Below the pieces are notes generated by a model. It worked only from the letters and a program-made list of their open reading frames with translations, was not told the origin of the DNA and did no database searches. From assembly GCA_910574885.1 (NCBI GenBank), contig CAJTDD010000008.1:62001-126000 (forward strand): DNA of 64,000 nucleotides, in the 5' to 3' direction. Of this stretch, positions 26,876 to 35,695 are shown in pieces (position 1 is the stretch's first letter; every line of letters begins with the position of its first letter). The DNA is from Lachnospiraceae bacterium. Its GTDB lineage: Bacteria > Bacillota > Clostridia > Lachnospirales > Lachnospiraceae. The translations under genes were made by a program, and so were the position numbers.

Positions 26876-28480
26876 TTATCCGATTAAGACCGTTTTCCCT
26901 TCAAATGCAAATCCATACTTCCGCACCGTATCATTAAGCGTATCTTCTTCGTCCGGGTCATGGACTTTAAATTCCAGAATAATAGCGTTGTCTGTGTCTG
27001 AAAGGGGCTCAAGGACTACGTCATATCTTCCGAGTCCGCTTTCGCGGTTGGAAGTAATCACGTACCGTCCGGCAAGGTCCACAATCAAACCAAGAACAAA
27101 ACCATGGTAAAAGCGTTCAGGTTCGGTTGTCTCTGACGGCTGTTTCCCGGTATCAAAGTAACTAAAGGTGGTGAGGGCAACCCGGTTCATATACAAATTC
27201 ATCGCCTTTTTGTCATCTGCTAAAAGCGCTTTGAGGAAGTTGTTATAGGCTGGTGTAAAATCGGAAAACCAATCCTCTACCATTCGCTCAAACATAAGCG
27301 AGACTTCTCGGTTAGTTAAAACAAGCTCATAAATCGTCCGTCCCCTTTTGTCCGTCCGTAGCTGTTTTACACGCAGATAGCCGCTGGCAAGCAGCAGGCT
27401 CCACACTGCGCTTTCTTTGCGTCCCAGATGGTTGAATACAATCTGTTCATCAATCTGTGTCAGAAGCGGCTTGCCGGAAAGCAGATCCTCCATAACCATT
27501 TTAGTATCCGGGCTTCCTTCACGAATCAGTTTTCCGATCAGGCTATTGCTGCTGGTATTCGCCCAATAAGGAGAGAATTTTCTTTTATCTAAATAATTTA
27601 TAATGGACCATGGATTGTAAATGTCTGTAATTCTTCCGAAGGTAAAGCCATCATACCATGTTTGTACATGTCCCCGCTCTTCAAACAGATCATATTCCTT
27701 TAATGCGTTCCAGACTTCTTCCTGAGTGAAACCAAAAGAGGTTTCGTATTTTTCCGAGGTTGTGGTTACAACCTCTATATTATTCAGGTCAGAAAAAATG
27801 GACTCTTTACTGACTCTGGTGATTCCGGTCATGAGGGCTCTTTCAAGGAAAGGATTTGTCTTAAATGTAGAGTTAAGCAGGCTGCGTATAAAGGGAACCA
27901 GTTCATTCCAGTAGCCATAAACGAATGCTTCCTGCATAGGGGTATCGTATTCATCCAGCAGGATGATTACTTTTTTTCCATAATAACGCATCAGGTAATC
28001 AGATAATACGTTCAGGGAATAGGATGCCAGATGGTTTTCCATATCAACAGATACATTATGATACTTTTCTTTTTCATCTTCATTTAAACAATCGCTTTCT
28101 AATAGAAAATCGTATCTGTTATACAGATTTTTTATGATTTGACAAATACTTTTTCGCGCGTCTGGGAAAGAGGCTGCTTTTACGCTGGCGAGGCTTAAAA
28201 AGATTACAGGATAGGTTCCCTGCAAATTCCGGTATTTTTCTTCCTTCCAGATAGACAGACCTTGAAATAAATCACTTCTTTTGCAATGGCTGACAGAGAA
28301 AAAATATTCCAGCATATTCAGGTTCAGTGTCTTACCAAAACGTCTGGGGCGGGTTATCAGGGTTACGGTATCGTTATTTTCCCACCATTCTTTGATGAAT
28401 GAGGTCTTATCAATATAGAAGTTATTCGTTGTAATGATTTGTTCAAAGTCTTGATGTCCGATTCCCACTGTTTTTGACAT
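26876..28480 (-). CDS. AAA-ATPase-like protein with C-terminal PD-(D/E)XK nuclease-like domain
   Basis: A 534-residue member of the family common in Lachnospiraceae and other anaerobes. The N-terminus has NNFYIDKTSFIKEWWE and a degenerate Walker A (TRPRRFGKTLNLNML), then Walker B-like VIILLDEYDTPMQEA, GITRVSKESIFSDLNN and a lid (FGFTQEEVWNALKEYDL). The C-terminal nuclease-like motif is GLGRYDVVLEPL...AIILEFKV. The end is unusual: LNDTV runs directly into RKYGFAFEGKTVLIG, whereas remembered family members carry about 25 residues of helix between these motifs, so a small in-frame deletion is suspected. Biological role is unknown; these genes behave like expanding accessory genes. Start follows GGAGG. 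Confidence 0.88.
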   Translation of the reverse strand: MSKTVGIGHQDFEQIITTNNFYIDKTSFIKEWWENNDTVTLITRPRRFGKTLNLNMLEYFFSVSHCKRSDLFQGLSIWKEEKYRNLQGTYPVIFLSLASVKAASFPDARKSICQIIKNLYNRYDFLLESDCLNEDEKEKYHNVSVDMENHLASYSLNVLSDYLMRYYGKKVIILLDEYDTPMQEAFVYGYWNELVPFIRSLLNSTFKTNPFLERALMTGITRVSKESIFSDLNNIEVVTTTSEKYETSFGFTQEEVWNALKEYDLFEERGHVQTWYDGFTFGRITDIYNPWSIINYLDKRKFSPYWANTSSNSLIGKLIREGSPDTKMVMEDLLSGKPLLTQIDEQIVFNHLGRKESAVWSLLLASGYLRVKQLRTDKRGRTIYELVLTNREVSLMFERMVEDWFSDFTPAYNNFLKALLADDKKAMNLYMNRVALTTFSYFDTGKQPSETTEPERFYHGFVLGLIVDLAGRYVITSNRESGLGRYDVVLEPLSDTDNAIILEFKVHDPDEEDTLNDTVRKYGFAFEGKTVLIG

Positions 28481-28562
28481 AATGTACCTCCGGCATTTTT
28501 TTGTATTTTATCATTCTTTTTGTGTAATTTCAATCATGCCGCAGCAGGATGTTATTTGCCGC

Positions 28563-29186
28563 TTACAGCGTATAGACTAAATTGAGGGCGTCGGGGACCG
28601 CAGGATCTATATACCCTGAGTCCGCGAAGCCCGCCTTTTCGTAGACCCGCAGGGCCGGCGCGTCCGTCTTTTTGACGCACACCTCCACAGTTGGCCAGCG
28701 GCTTTCGGCCCGAAGGCGGTCCAGCACCAGAGTCAGGGCCGCAAACCCCACGCCCCTGCCTTGTTCCCGTCGGTCGATGAGTAGCTGCTGGAGCTCATAG
28801 CCCAAAGGTTCGTCGTCAAACTCCCGGACTAACGCCAGGCCCACGATACGTCCTTCTTCCTCTACCGTCCATACCCGCGCCCGGCAGTCCCGGTAGACAT
28901 ACCCCCGCGCCAAAATGCCCAGAGGTTCGGCCACAAAGGCCGACTGTCCTTCTCCCAGCTCCAGCCGGACCGCCTCCAACCAGTTCTCCTGGGTGATCTC
29001 ACCCAGACGTATCCTGTACGTTTCTCCTTTGGCTTCCCAGACAACCGTTTCGTCTCCCTCGGGGACTTCGAGAGTATCTGCCTCTTTGCCTTCCTTTTCG
29101 GCCGTCTTTTTCATGTTGGCATCGGCGAGCTCCAAGAGGGATTCTTTGGTGCCCTCATTCACAAACGGATTTTCAATGTTTTCCAT
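28563..29186 (-). CDS. GNAT-family N-acetyltransferase
   Basis: A 207-residue protein with a long acidic N-terminal leader (about 50 residues, KEADTLEVPEGDETVVW) and a GNAT domain in the second half (IVGLALVREFDD, then LLIDRREQGRGVGFAALTLVLDRLR, the acetyl-CoA-binding Q/RxxGxG/A loop, and ALRVYEKAGFADSGY). Substrate is unknown. The gene is visibly more GC-rich than its neighbours, with many GCC/CCC/CGG codons, suggesting recent transfer. Its upstream GGAGGTATATT closely resembles the leader of the neighbouring ATPase gene on the same strand. Confidence 0.88.
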   Translation of the reverse strand: MENIENPFVNEGTKESLLELADANMKKTAEKEGKEADTLEVPEGDETVVWEAKGETYRIRLGEITQENWLEAVRLELGEGQSAFVAEPLGILARGYVYRDCRARVWTVEEEGRIVGLALVREFDDEPLGYELQQLLIDRREQGRGVGFAALTLVLDRLRAESRWPTVEVCVKKTDAPALRVYEKAGFADSGYIDPAVPDALNLVYTL

Positions 29187-29623
29187 AATATACCTCCGAC
29201 TTATAGCTGTATTACGGTAGTGATTATATCATAGTTGCTTGCACAATCAGCATTAAATTTTAAAAATTTATTTACGCTCCTTAAAGAAATCAACCCGCTG
29301 AATTATACGGAGATTACCGTACCCTGGGAGCCTGTATTTGCCGACTGGTGGATGGGAGAATTTTACGATATGTGGATGGATATTCCCTATGAGGACGATA
29401 TGGAGGAATATAAAGAATTTCCGGAAAATTTCGGTTCCTCCCTTGTAGGAATCAGATATCTTACAGTGGAAATTATGCACAGTTTTTTAGAGGAAAAATT
29501 GTGCATAATTTTTGTTGTCCATTTTTGATAAAGAATTGACAAAATATATATCCATAATGTATACTTTCACTAACGGACATATTAAGGACGCGTCTTAAAG
29601 TCTGTGGAAGGAGAGAGAGAAAA
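29187..29623. other. 437-nt gap with an uncertain open frame
   Basis: Between the divergent acetyltransferase and the DUF5058 operon. A 97-codon frame (29235-29528, TTG start, no binding site) reads NPLNYTEITVPWEPVFADWWMG and is rich in Trp, Tyr and acidic residues, which looks protein-like, but it lacks a start signal. It may be a remnant of a lost gene. An A+T-rich promoter for the downstream operon follows. Confidence 0.5.
29536..29565 (+). promoter_or_regulatory. Promoter of the DUF5058 operon
   Basis: TTGACA at 29536-29541 and TATACT at 29560-29565 with an 18-nt spacer, 58 nt before the first start codon. Confidence 0.75.
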
Positions 29624-30358
29624 ATGAAGGAAAGTACAAATTATTTAGAGTTGGCAAACAGCCCCCTCATGTGGCTTGCAGCAGCAGTAGCCGTTGGCGT
29701 GGTAGTGGTTCAGTCGGTCGTATTTTTCAGAAAATCATTAAAGGCGGCAAAAGAACTGGAGATTCCCAAGGAACAGGTCAACATAGCGATTAAGAGCAGC
29801 GCCATTGCCTCCATCGGGCCGGCGATTGTGATTCTTGTTACCATGATTTCCCTTATCGTTTCCATGGGCGCGCCGATATCATGGATGAGACTGTCTTTCA
29901 TAGGTTCTGTGAACTATGAGGCGATGGCGGCGGGCTTCGGCGCACAGGCAATGGGGACGACCCTTGAGAATCTGGACCCGGTAGCGTTTGCCTGCGGCGT
30001 ATGGGTCATGATTTGCGGTTCTCTGGGATGGCTGATTTTCACCCTGCTCTTTACGGACAAGATGCATAAGGTGAATCACTTGATGTCCAAGGGAAATGCG
30101 AAGATGGTTCCGATTATTTCCGCAGGGGCAATGCTGGGTGCGTTCGCAAACCTGGCATCAGGAAATTTCTTTTCTGCAGAGGGGAATTTTGCATTCGGCG
30201 GCGCTCCGGCAATCGCGACTGTGGTAGGATGCATCCTGATGATGATACTGTCCAAGCTTGCGAAGGATAAGAAGGTCAACTGGCTGAGAGAGTGGGCGTT
30301 TGCAATTTCCATGTTTTCCGGGATGTTTATCGGATATCTGTGGAGTATGGCGGCATAA
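29624..30358 (+). CDS. DUF5058-family integral membrane protein
   Basis: A 244-residue protein with about six hydrophobic segments (e.g. SPLMWLAAAVAVGVVVVQSVV, SIGPAIVILVTMISLIVSMG, IATVVGCILMMILS). It matches what I recall as the DUF5058 family (SAIASIGPAIVILV and GAPISWMRLSFIGSVNYE). These occur next to a second membrane protein and M20-type peptidases, so a two-component carrier for peptides, acylated amino acids or similar substrates is inferred, not shown. GGAAGGAGAG binding site; 18 nt to the next gene. Confidence 0.85.
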   Translation: MKESTNYLELANSPLMWLAAAVAVGVVVVQSVVFFRKSLKAAKELEIPKEQVNIAIKSSAIASIGPAIVILVTMISLIVSMGAPISWMRLSFIGSVNYEAMAAGFGAQAMGTTLENLDPVAFACGVWVMICGSLGWLIFTLLFTDKMHKVNHLMSKGNAKMVPIISAGAMLGAFANLASGNFFSAEGNFAFGGAPAIATVVGCILMMILSKLAKDKKVNWLREWAFAISMFSGMFIGYLWSMAA

Positions 30359-30376
30359 CGAAGGAGGAGAAAGAAA

Positions 30377-31066
30377 ATGAACAAACAATATTATTCAGAA
30401 ACTTATATTCCCAGTATTATTAAATGGGGAAAATTAACGTTGCTTTTAGGCATCCTTACCAGCTTCTTGCCGGCATTGGTCATTTCCTTTGTATTCGGGC
30501 ATATGCCGCCGGTTTCCGCCATCATTGCAGGAACCATTTCCCAGATTAGCGTGAGCGGTGCGTTCTATGTGGTGGAGCCTATTTCCTATTTTCCGATTCT
30601 TGGAATCCCGGGAACGTACCTTACTTTCCTGTCCGGAAATACGTCGAATATGCGTGTTCCATGTTCATCCGTAGCCCAGGAGGCAGCAGGCGTTCAGATG
30701 GGCACCGATAAGGGTTCTGTCATTTCCACAATCGGTATCGCAGTGTCGATTCTGGTAAATATTGCCATATTGACGGTGGGAGCGATTGGAGGTAACGTCA
30801 TTATCTCTGCCATGCCGGAAGGGTTAAAAGCGGCGCTTAACTTCCTGCTCCCGGCGCTTTACGGCGCGGTATTCGGACAGTTTGCAATCGCACGTCCCAA
30901 GCTTGCGGGAGTGGCGGTAGTGATTGCCTTCGGGATGAACTGGCTGCTGAAAAATAATTTCCTGTCCTTCTTCCCGGGAACTCCGTCCTATGTGGTGATT
31001 CTCGTGGCAGTGTTCGGCTCTATTTTCGCGGGAAGCCTGATTTACAAGAAAGAATTACAGGATTAG
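30377..31066 (+). CDS. Integral membrane partner of the DUF5058 protein
   Basis: A 229-residue protein with about six hydrophobic helices (LTLLLGILTSFLPALVISFVFG; VVEPISYFPILGIPGTYLTFLSGNTSNMRVP). The central conserved-looking loop SGNTSNMRVPCSSVAQEAAG is polar between hydrophobic stretches and could be a substrate-path element. Always expected beside DUF5058 in such operons. Both the strong AAGGAGGAG site and the 12-nt gap to the peptidase gene support one transcript. Confidence 0.8.
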   Translation: MNKQYYSETYIPSIIKWGKLTLLLGILTSFLPALVISFVFGHMPPVSAIIAGTISQISVSGAFYVVEPISYFPILGIPGTYLTFLSGNTSNMRVPCSSVAQEAAGVQMGTDKGSVISTIGIAVSILVNIAILTVGAIGGNVIISAMPEGLKAALNFLLPALYGAVFGQFAIARPKLAGVAVVIAFGMNWLLKNNFLSFFPGTPSYVVILVAVFGSIFAGSLIYKKELQD

Positions 31067-31078
31067 GAGGGTGAAGTT

Positions 31079-32188
31079 ATGTTATCCAGAGAGAGAATGC
31101 AGAATTTATTTCTTGAGATGATTCAGATTTACAGCCCTTCAAAGGGAGAAAAAGAGATGGCGGATTTTATAGAAGCCTATCTTACCAAGCGGGGGATTTC
31201 ATTTCAGTCGGACAACGCCGGGGAAGGATACGGCGGCAACGGAAGAAATATTGTCGCCCATATTCCGGGGACAAAAGAGGGGATTCCGCTGGGATTTGCC
31301 GCCCACATGGACCAGATTGAGCCATGCCGGGACGTAAAGGCGGTGATTGACGCAAATATCATCCGCACAGACGGCACGACGACTCTCGGAGGGGACGACA
31401 AGTCCGGCATTGCCGCTATCTTAGAGGCGTTGGAGGATATTCTTGAGAGCGGCGGGGAGCACAGAGATATTTATCTTGTGTTCACCTGTTCCGAAGAAAT
31501 CAGTATGCAAGGCACGAAGCACATGGATTTGAGCATCCTGCCCTGTAAGGATTTGGTCATTGCCGACGCGACGGGCAATACGGGCGTCATTGCCTATAAA
31601 GCCCCTGCGATGGAAGCCGTTGAGGTTACGGTACGGGGGAAGAAGGCTCATGCAGGAATTGAGCCGGAAAAGGGCGTGAATGCAATCTGTGCTGCGGCAA
31701 AGGCGATTGCGCAGATGCATATCGGAAGGATTGACGCACAGACCACCTCTAATATCGGAAGGATGGAAGGGGGCGGGGCAACGAATGTTGTGACCGACGA
31801 AGTGACGTTTACGGCGGAAATCCGTTCCCACATTATGGAGAAGCTGGGCGAGGAAGTGGCGCACATGGAAAAATGCCTGAAAGAAGCCACAGAGGAAATG
31901 GGCGCGTCATACCAGTTTGAGCATGAATTGGCGTATCCTTCCCTGTCTGTTGACGTGGACTGTGAGCTTGTGCGCCTGACCAAAGAGGCGATGGAGAAAG
32001 AGGGGATAGAGCCTGAGCTTATGGTCATCGGCGGCGGCAGCGACGCCAACGTGCTTGCGGGGCATGGATACCGCAGCGTCATTCTTGGGCTTGGCATGAG
32101 GGATGTGCATACGGTTCAGGAATCTCTTGACATGGACGAGGTGTGGAAGGCAGCCAGAGTAATCAGACGGATGATGTCAGGGGACTAG
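31079..32188 (+). CDS. M20-family metallopeptidase (peptidase T-like)
   Basis: A 369-residue zinc aminopeptidase. Motifs: first metal ligand in GFAAHMDQIEP (about residue 80), bridging Asp in TTLGGDDKSGIAAILE, catalytic Glu pair in TCSEEISMQGTKH, dimerisation lid KKAHAGIEPEKGVNAICAA, and the final His region YRSVILGLGMRDVHTVQE. This pattern fits PepT-like tri/dipeptidases. Located between a putative uptake system and an amidohydrolase, it probably cleaves imported small peptides in the cytoplasm. Confidence 0.9.
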   Translation: MLSRERMQNLFLEMIQIYSPSKGEKEMADFIEAYLTKRGISFQSDNAGEGYGGNGRNIVAHIPGTKEGIPLGFAAHMDQIEPCRDVKAVIDANIIRTDGTTTLGGDDKSGIAAILEALEDILESGGEHRDIYLVFTCSEEISMQGTKHMDLSILPCKDLVIADATGNTGVIAYKAPAMEAVEVTVRGKKAHAGIEPEKGVNAICAAAKAIAQMHIGRIDAQTTSNIGRMEGGGATNVVTDEVTFTAEIRSHIMEKLGEEVAHMEKCLKEATEEMGASYQFEHELAYPSLSVDVDCELVRLTKEAMEKEGIEPELMVIGGGSDANVLAGHGYRSVILGLGMRDVHTVQESLDMDEVWKAARVIRRMMSGD

Positions 32189-32198
32189 GAGAATACAG

Positions 32199-33536
32199 AT
32201 GGAAAAAGAAGAATTAAAGCGCAGATGTATCGAAGCAATCGAGAAACGGAAGGAGGAGATTATCAGGCTCGGTGAGAAAATCTACCGGAACCCGGAGCTT
32301 GGCTATAAGGAATTTGAGACGACAAAGCAGATGAAGGAGGCGTTTGCCTCCTTGGGGCTTGAGACGGTTTCACCTATAGCCTACACCGGCTGCAAGGCAA
32401 GGGTTTCAGGCGGGAAGGGACCGGCGGTGGCAGTCATGGGAGAGCTTGACAGCGTGGTATGCCCGGAGCATAAGGATTGTGCGGCAAACGGAAATATGCA
32501 CGCCTGCGGGCATCACGTACAGCTTGCCAACCTGTACGGGTGTGCAGCGGGCCTGACAGAGTCGGGGATTCTTGAGGAACTTTGCGGGACGGTGGAATTT
32601 ATCGCGATTCCGGCGGAAGAATGTGTAGATTTGGATTACCGGGACAAACTAATCGAAGAGGGGAAAATCCAGTTCTACGGAGGAAAGCAGGAATATCTCC
32701 TGAGAGGCGGCATGGACAATGTGGACATGATTCTGCAATGCCACATGATGGAGGTTGAGGGCGGCAGGAAATGCTGTACCGTGGATACGGATACCAACGG
32801 ATTTATGTCGAAGGGCGTAAAGTTCATCGGCAGGAGCGCTCACGCAGGGATTGCGCCCCATGAGGGGATTAATGCCCTTAACATGGCGCAGCTTGCCCTG
32901 AATAATATCAATGCTTTGCGGGAGACCTTCCGGGAAGAAGACAAGGTGCGAGTCAGCGCCATTATCACAAGCGGCGGAGATTTGGTAAATGTGGTGCCTT
33001 CTGTGGCGACGATGCAGATTATGGTGCGGGCGGCGTCTGTGGATGCGATGGAGGACGCAAGCCGCAAAGTGGGAAGGGCGTTAAAGGCAGGCGCGCTGGC
33101 GGTAGGCGGGAAAGTAGAGATTCGCGACCAGATTGGATACATGCCCCTTTCTACGGATTCTGCGCTGTCCGGGCTGTACCGGGAGAATATGGTTGCATAC
33201 GGCGGCGCGGACGAGGATTCCTTTGTGGAGCATTACGAGACGGCCGGCTCTACGGATTTAGGGGATATGTGCCAGCTCATGCCATGTATGCATATATGGG
33301 CGTCCGGCATTTCTGGAGGGCTTCACTCCAAGGATTTTAAAATCGAAGATTATGACAGGGCGTACGTGCTGCCTGCGAAGATGCTTGCCCTTACCGTAAT
33401 CGACCTGTTATATGGGGATGCCGGGAAGGCGAAGGAGATTATGGAAGCGTACCGGCCCATGTTTACAAGAGAGACGTATTTAAAGTATATGAAAGAGCAT
33501 TCAGTAGTTGAATTATTTGATGGTTCTGCGATATAA
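32199..33536 (+). CDS. M20D-family amidohydrolase
   Basis: A 445-residue metal-dependent amidohydrolase of the family of AbgA, hippurate hydrolase and N-acyl-amino-acid hydrolases. It has KIYRNPELGYKEFETTK at the N-terminus, the metal site in NMHACGHHVQLANLYG (about residue 100), FIAIPAEECVD and the dimerisation domain SAHAGIAPHEGINALNMA. The ending EHYETAGSTDLGD and GGLHSKDF supplies the last ligands. It should release an acyl or aryl group from an amino-acid conjugate. Ten bases separate it from the peptidase gene. Confidence 0.9.
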   Translation: MEKEELKRRCIEAIEKRKEEIIRLGEKIYRNPELGYKEFETTKQMKEAFASLGLETVSPIAYTGCKARVSGGKGPAVAVMGELDSVVCPEHKDCAANGNMHACGHHVQLANLYGCAAGLTESGILEELCGTVEFIAIPAEECVDLDYRDKLIEEGKIQFYGGKQEYLLRGGMDNVDMILQCHMMEVEGGRKCCTVDTDTNGFMSKGVKFIGRSAHAGIAPHEGINALNMAQLALNNINALRETFREEDKVRVSAIITSGGDLVNVVPSVATMQIMVRAASVDAMEDASRKVGRALKAGALAVGGKVEIRDQIGYMPLSTDSALSGLYRENMVAYGGADEDSFVEHYETAGSTDLGDMCQLMPCMHIWASGISGGLHSKDFKIEDYDRAYVLPAKMLALTVIDLLYGDAGKAKEIMEAYRPMFTRETYLKYMKEHSVVELFDGSAI

Positions 33537-33619
33537 TAGGAGCAGCCGGGGCAGTATTTGACGATACGGTCCCGGCTGTATAGGTAAATTTTATGGTTAA
33601 GCTTAGAAAAGGTAAGATT

Positions 33620-34909
33620 ATGAAGATTGGCGTAATTGGTCCGGAATCATCCTGTAAAAGTGTGAAGGAAAGCCTGCAGCAGATTGACAATGAGCTGGAG
33701 GTTTCTTGTTATATAAGAGAACGTGTAAGCCACTGCGGGGAAGTCATTGAAGCCTGCGAGGGAGAGTGTGACGCGATTCTGTTTACCGGCTGTGCGGTAG
33801 AGGATTTTGTGACAGGCTCTTATGAGATTAAGAAGCCCTATACTTCGGTGGAGAGGTCCAGCGTCAGTGTAGCGGGGGCGTTCCTTACGATGCAGAAGCA
33901 GGATATGGAGCTTGACGCGTTCAGTATCGACGTGGTGGAGAACCAGGTGATTACGGACTTGCTGGATGCCGTCCAGATTTTGGCGAGGAATATTTATTCC
34001 TGTTCCATGCAGCCAGGAGTGGACGAGCAGGAATATGTGGACTGGCATATCCGCTTACAGGAGGAGGGGAAGACGAACGTTGCGCTGACTTCCTTTGTGT
34101 GGGTGTATAATACGCTGATTGAACAGGGATATCAGGCGATTTATCTGCAGGGAACCCGGGAGACGGTGCGGCGGGCGCTGGAACGTTTGAAGAGCAAGTA
34201 TGCGCTTACACAGGCAGAGTATTCCCGGATTGCGGTAGAAGCGCTGAAGCTTACGAATTATGAGTGCCATGTGGAGAATTACTATGCTTCGATGATAGAG
34301 AAGGCGGAGATCGAGAAGGAAATCGTGCGGTACGTGCAGAGTATACAGGGAACCATATTTCCTTTTGGGAAACGGGAATATGTGGTGTTCTCCAATGCGG
34401 GCGTGATTGAGAATGTGCAGAATTACGGCAGGATACAGAAGCTCCAGCAGATGGTGAAGAAGACGGGGATTGAGCTGGATGTGGGGATTGGCATGGGGCT
34501 TACCGTTTATAAGGCGGAGATGAACGCGAGAAAAGCCCTGGAGCAGTCGGTCAGGAGGAAGAAGCAGGAGCTTTTTCTGGTAGATGAAAAGGATGTGCTT
34601 TTAGGGCCTCTTGATACGGAGCGGCAGCTTCGGTATGAATTGATTTCCTCAGACCCGAAGATTCGGGAGATTGCGGCGAAGACGGGGCTTAGCGAACATT
34701 CGGTGCTCAAGGTGATTGCCATCGCGGAGGCGAGGAAAAGTTATATTTTTGACGCCCATGAGCTTGCAGAATGCCTGGAAGTGACGGTGAGGAGCGCAAG
34801 GAGGATTATGAATAAAATTATGGATTCCGGGTATGGGAAGCTGCATGCAAAGGAGATGGCGGTTTCGGGGGGGAGGCCGAAGGCGTTGATTGAGATTTTG
34901 TTTCAGTAA
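33620..34909 (+). CDS. Putative transcriptional regulator of the DUF5058 operon
   Basis: About 429 residues. The N-terminal part (MKIGVIGPESSCKSV, ILFTGCAVEDFVTG) resembles a Rossmann-like sensor as in PrpR/RocR-type receivers. The middle (VRYVQSIQGTIFPFGKREYVVFSNAG to IELDVGIGMGLTVYKAEMNARKALEQS) resembles a degenerate GGDEF/cyclase-like fold. The C-terminus has two helix-turn-helix-like segments (KIREIAAKTGLSEHSVLKVI; HELAECLEVTVRSARRIMNKI). I infer ligand-responsive control of the operon. ATG 33620 has AAAAGG at seven bases; the frame also contains ATG 33593 without a site. Confidence 0.7.
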   Translation: MKIGVIGPESSCKSVKESLQQIDNELEVSCYIRERVSHCGEVIEACEGECDAILFTGCAVEDFVTGSYEIKKPYTSVERSSVSVAGAFLTMQKQDMELDAFSIDVVENQVITDLLDAVQILARNIYSCSMQPGVDEQEYVDWHIRLQEEGKTNVALTSFVWVYNTLIEQGYQAIYLQGTRETVRRALERLKSKYALTQAEYSRIAVEALKLTNYECHVENYYASMIEKAEIEKEIVRYVQSIQGTIFPFGKREYVVFSNAGVIENVQNYGRIQKLQQMVKKTGIELDVGIGMGLTVYKAEMNARKALEQSVRRKKQELFLVDEKDVLLGPLDTERQLRYELISSDPKIREIAAKTGLSEHSVLKVIAIAEARKSYIFDAHELAECLEVTVRSARRIMNKIMDSGYGKLHAKEMAVSGGRPKALIEILFQ

Positions 34910-34939
34910 GGGGAGCTTTTTGGGTTAAGGAGATGGATG

Positions 34940-35535
34940 ATGCTTATTTTTTTAGGAGTAGAGAATTTTGCAAAAATTGAAAGGGCTAAAGTCTGGTTGG
35001 ATCGAACAGCAGTGGGAAAACATATTTGATGCAGCTTGTGCATGTTTTCTAAATACAGTCAAGAGATAAGTAAGGTTAAATTATTATTGAGAGATGTTTT
35101 TGCGTATCAGAGTTTGTATTTCCCAGCGTCAAGGACAGGAATCATGTTGCTGTTCAAGCATTTTTTGGCAAACGAAGCAGATGAATTGTTCTCTTATCAG
35201 ACGAATGGAAATAAACCTATTGCTACTAATGATTATTATGGCGAATTGACCCAGCCGATTTACCAGTATTTGAGGTTTTTGCAGACATATTCCGAATGGA
35301 TTGTCGGAGTGCAGGATTATGAATAGGAAATCGAATTTTTTGAAGAGAAATTGATAGAGGGGCATATAAATGCAGATAAACAGAATGGTTTTTCGTACGA
35401 TTCAAAAACAGACCATGAAGGATTTATGATTTGGAGGTTGTTCTTCTGGAAAAAGTATCCCAGGCGGAATATGAGGCTTCTATCAAGGTTTCGGTCTATT
35501 AAACACGTGAAGCTATGTATTTTCTCGGAGTGATA
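34940..35535 (+). pseudogene. Eroded AAA-family ATPase gene
   Basis: ATG 34940 with AAGGAG begins MLIFLGVENFAKIERAKVWLDRTAV, the first strands of an SMC/OLD-like AAA ATPase, and then stops just where the Walker A loop should be. A second frame (35036-35326) continues as LLRDVFAYQSLYFPASRTGIMLLFKHFLANE. An in-frame TAG at 35324 interrupts GVQDYE from EIEFFEEKLIEGHINADKQNGF. A third frame near 35429-35502 reads DLEVVLLEKVSQAEYEASIKVSVY. Walker A, signature and Walker B motifs are absent. The pieces look like one gene collapsed by deletions and a stop. Confidence 0.7.
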
Positions 35536-35596
35536 TAAAATCATGTATGCTTTAGGTACGATATGAAATCAGAAATTGACTGGTTATTATAGAAAT

Positions 35597-35635
35597 GGGG
35601 CTGACGGAATGTGTTGATTGTTTCCGGTCAGCCCC
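35597..35635. terminator. Hairpin between the ATPase relic and the ABC operon
   Basis: GGGGCTGAC at 35597-35605 pairs with GTCAGCCCC ending at 35635, with further GGAA/TTCC pairing in the loop. It lies between converging units and may end transcription, but neither side has a good T run. Confidence 0.35.
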
Positions 35636-35695
35636 TTATAGGATTCATAAGTTTCGCAAACAACGCGCCGTTTATTTCGGCGGGTGAAGAACTGT

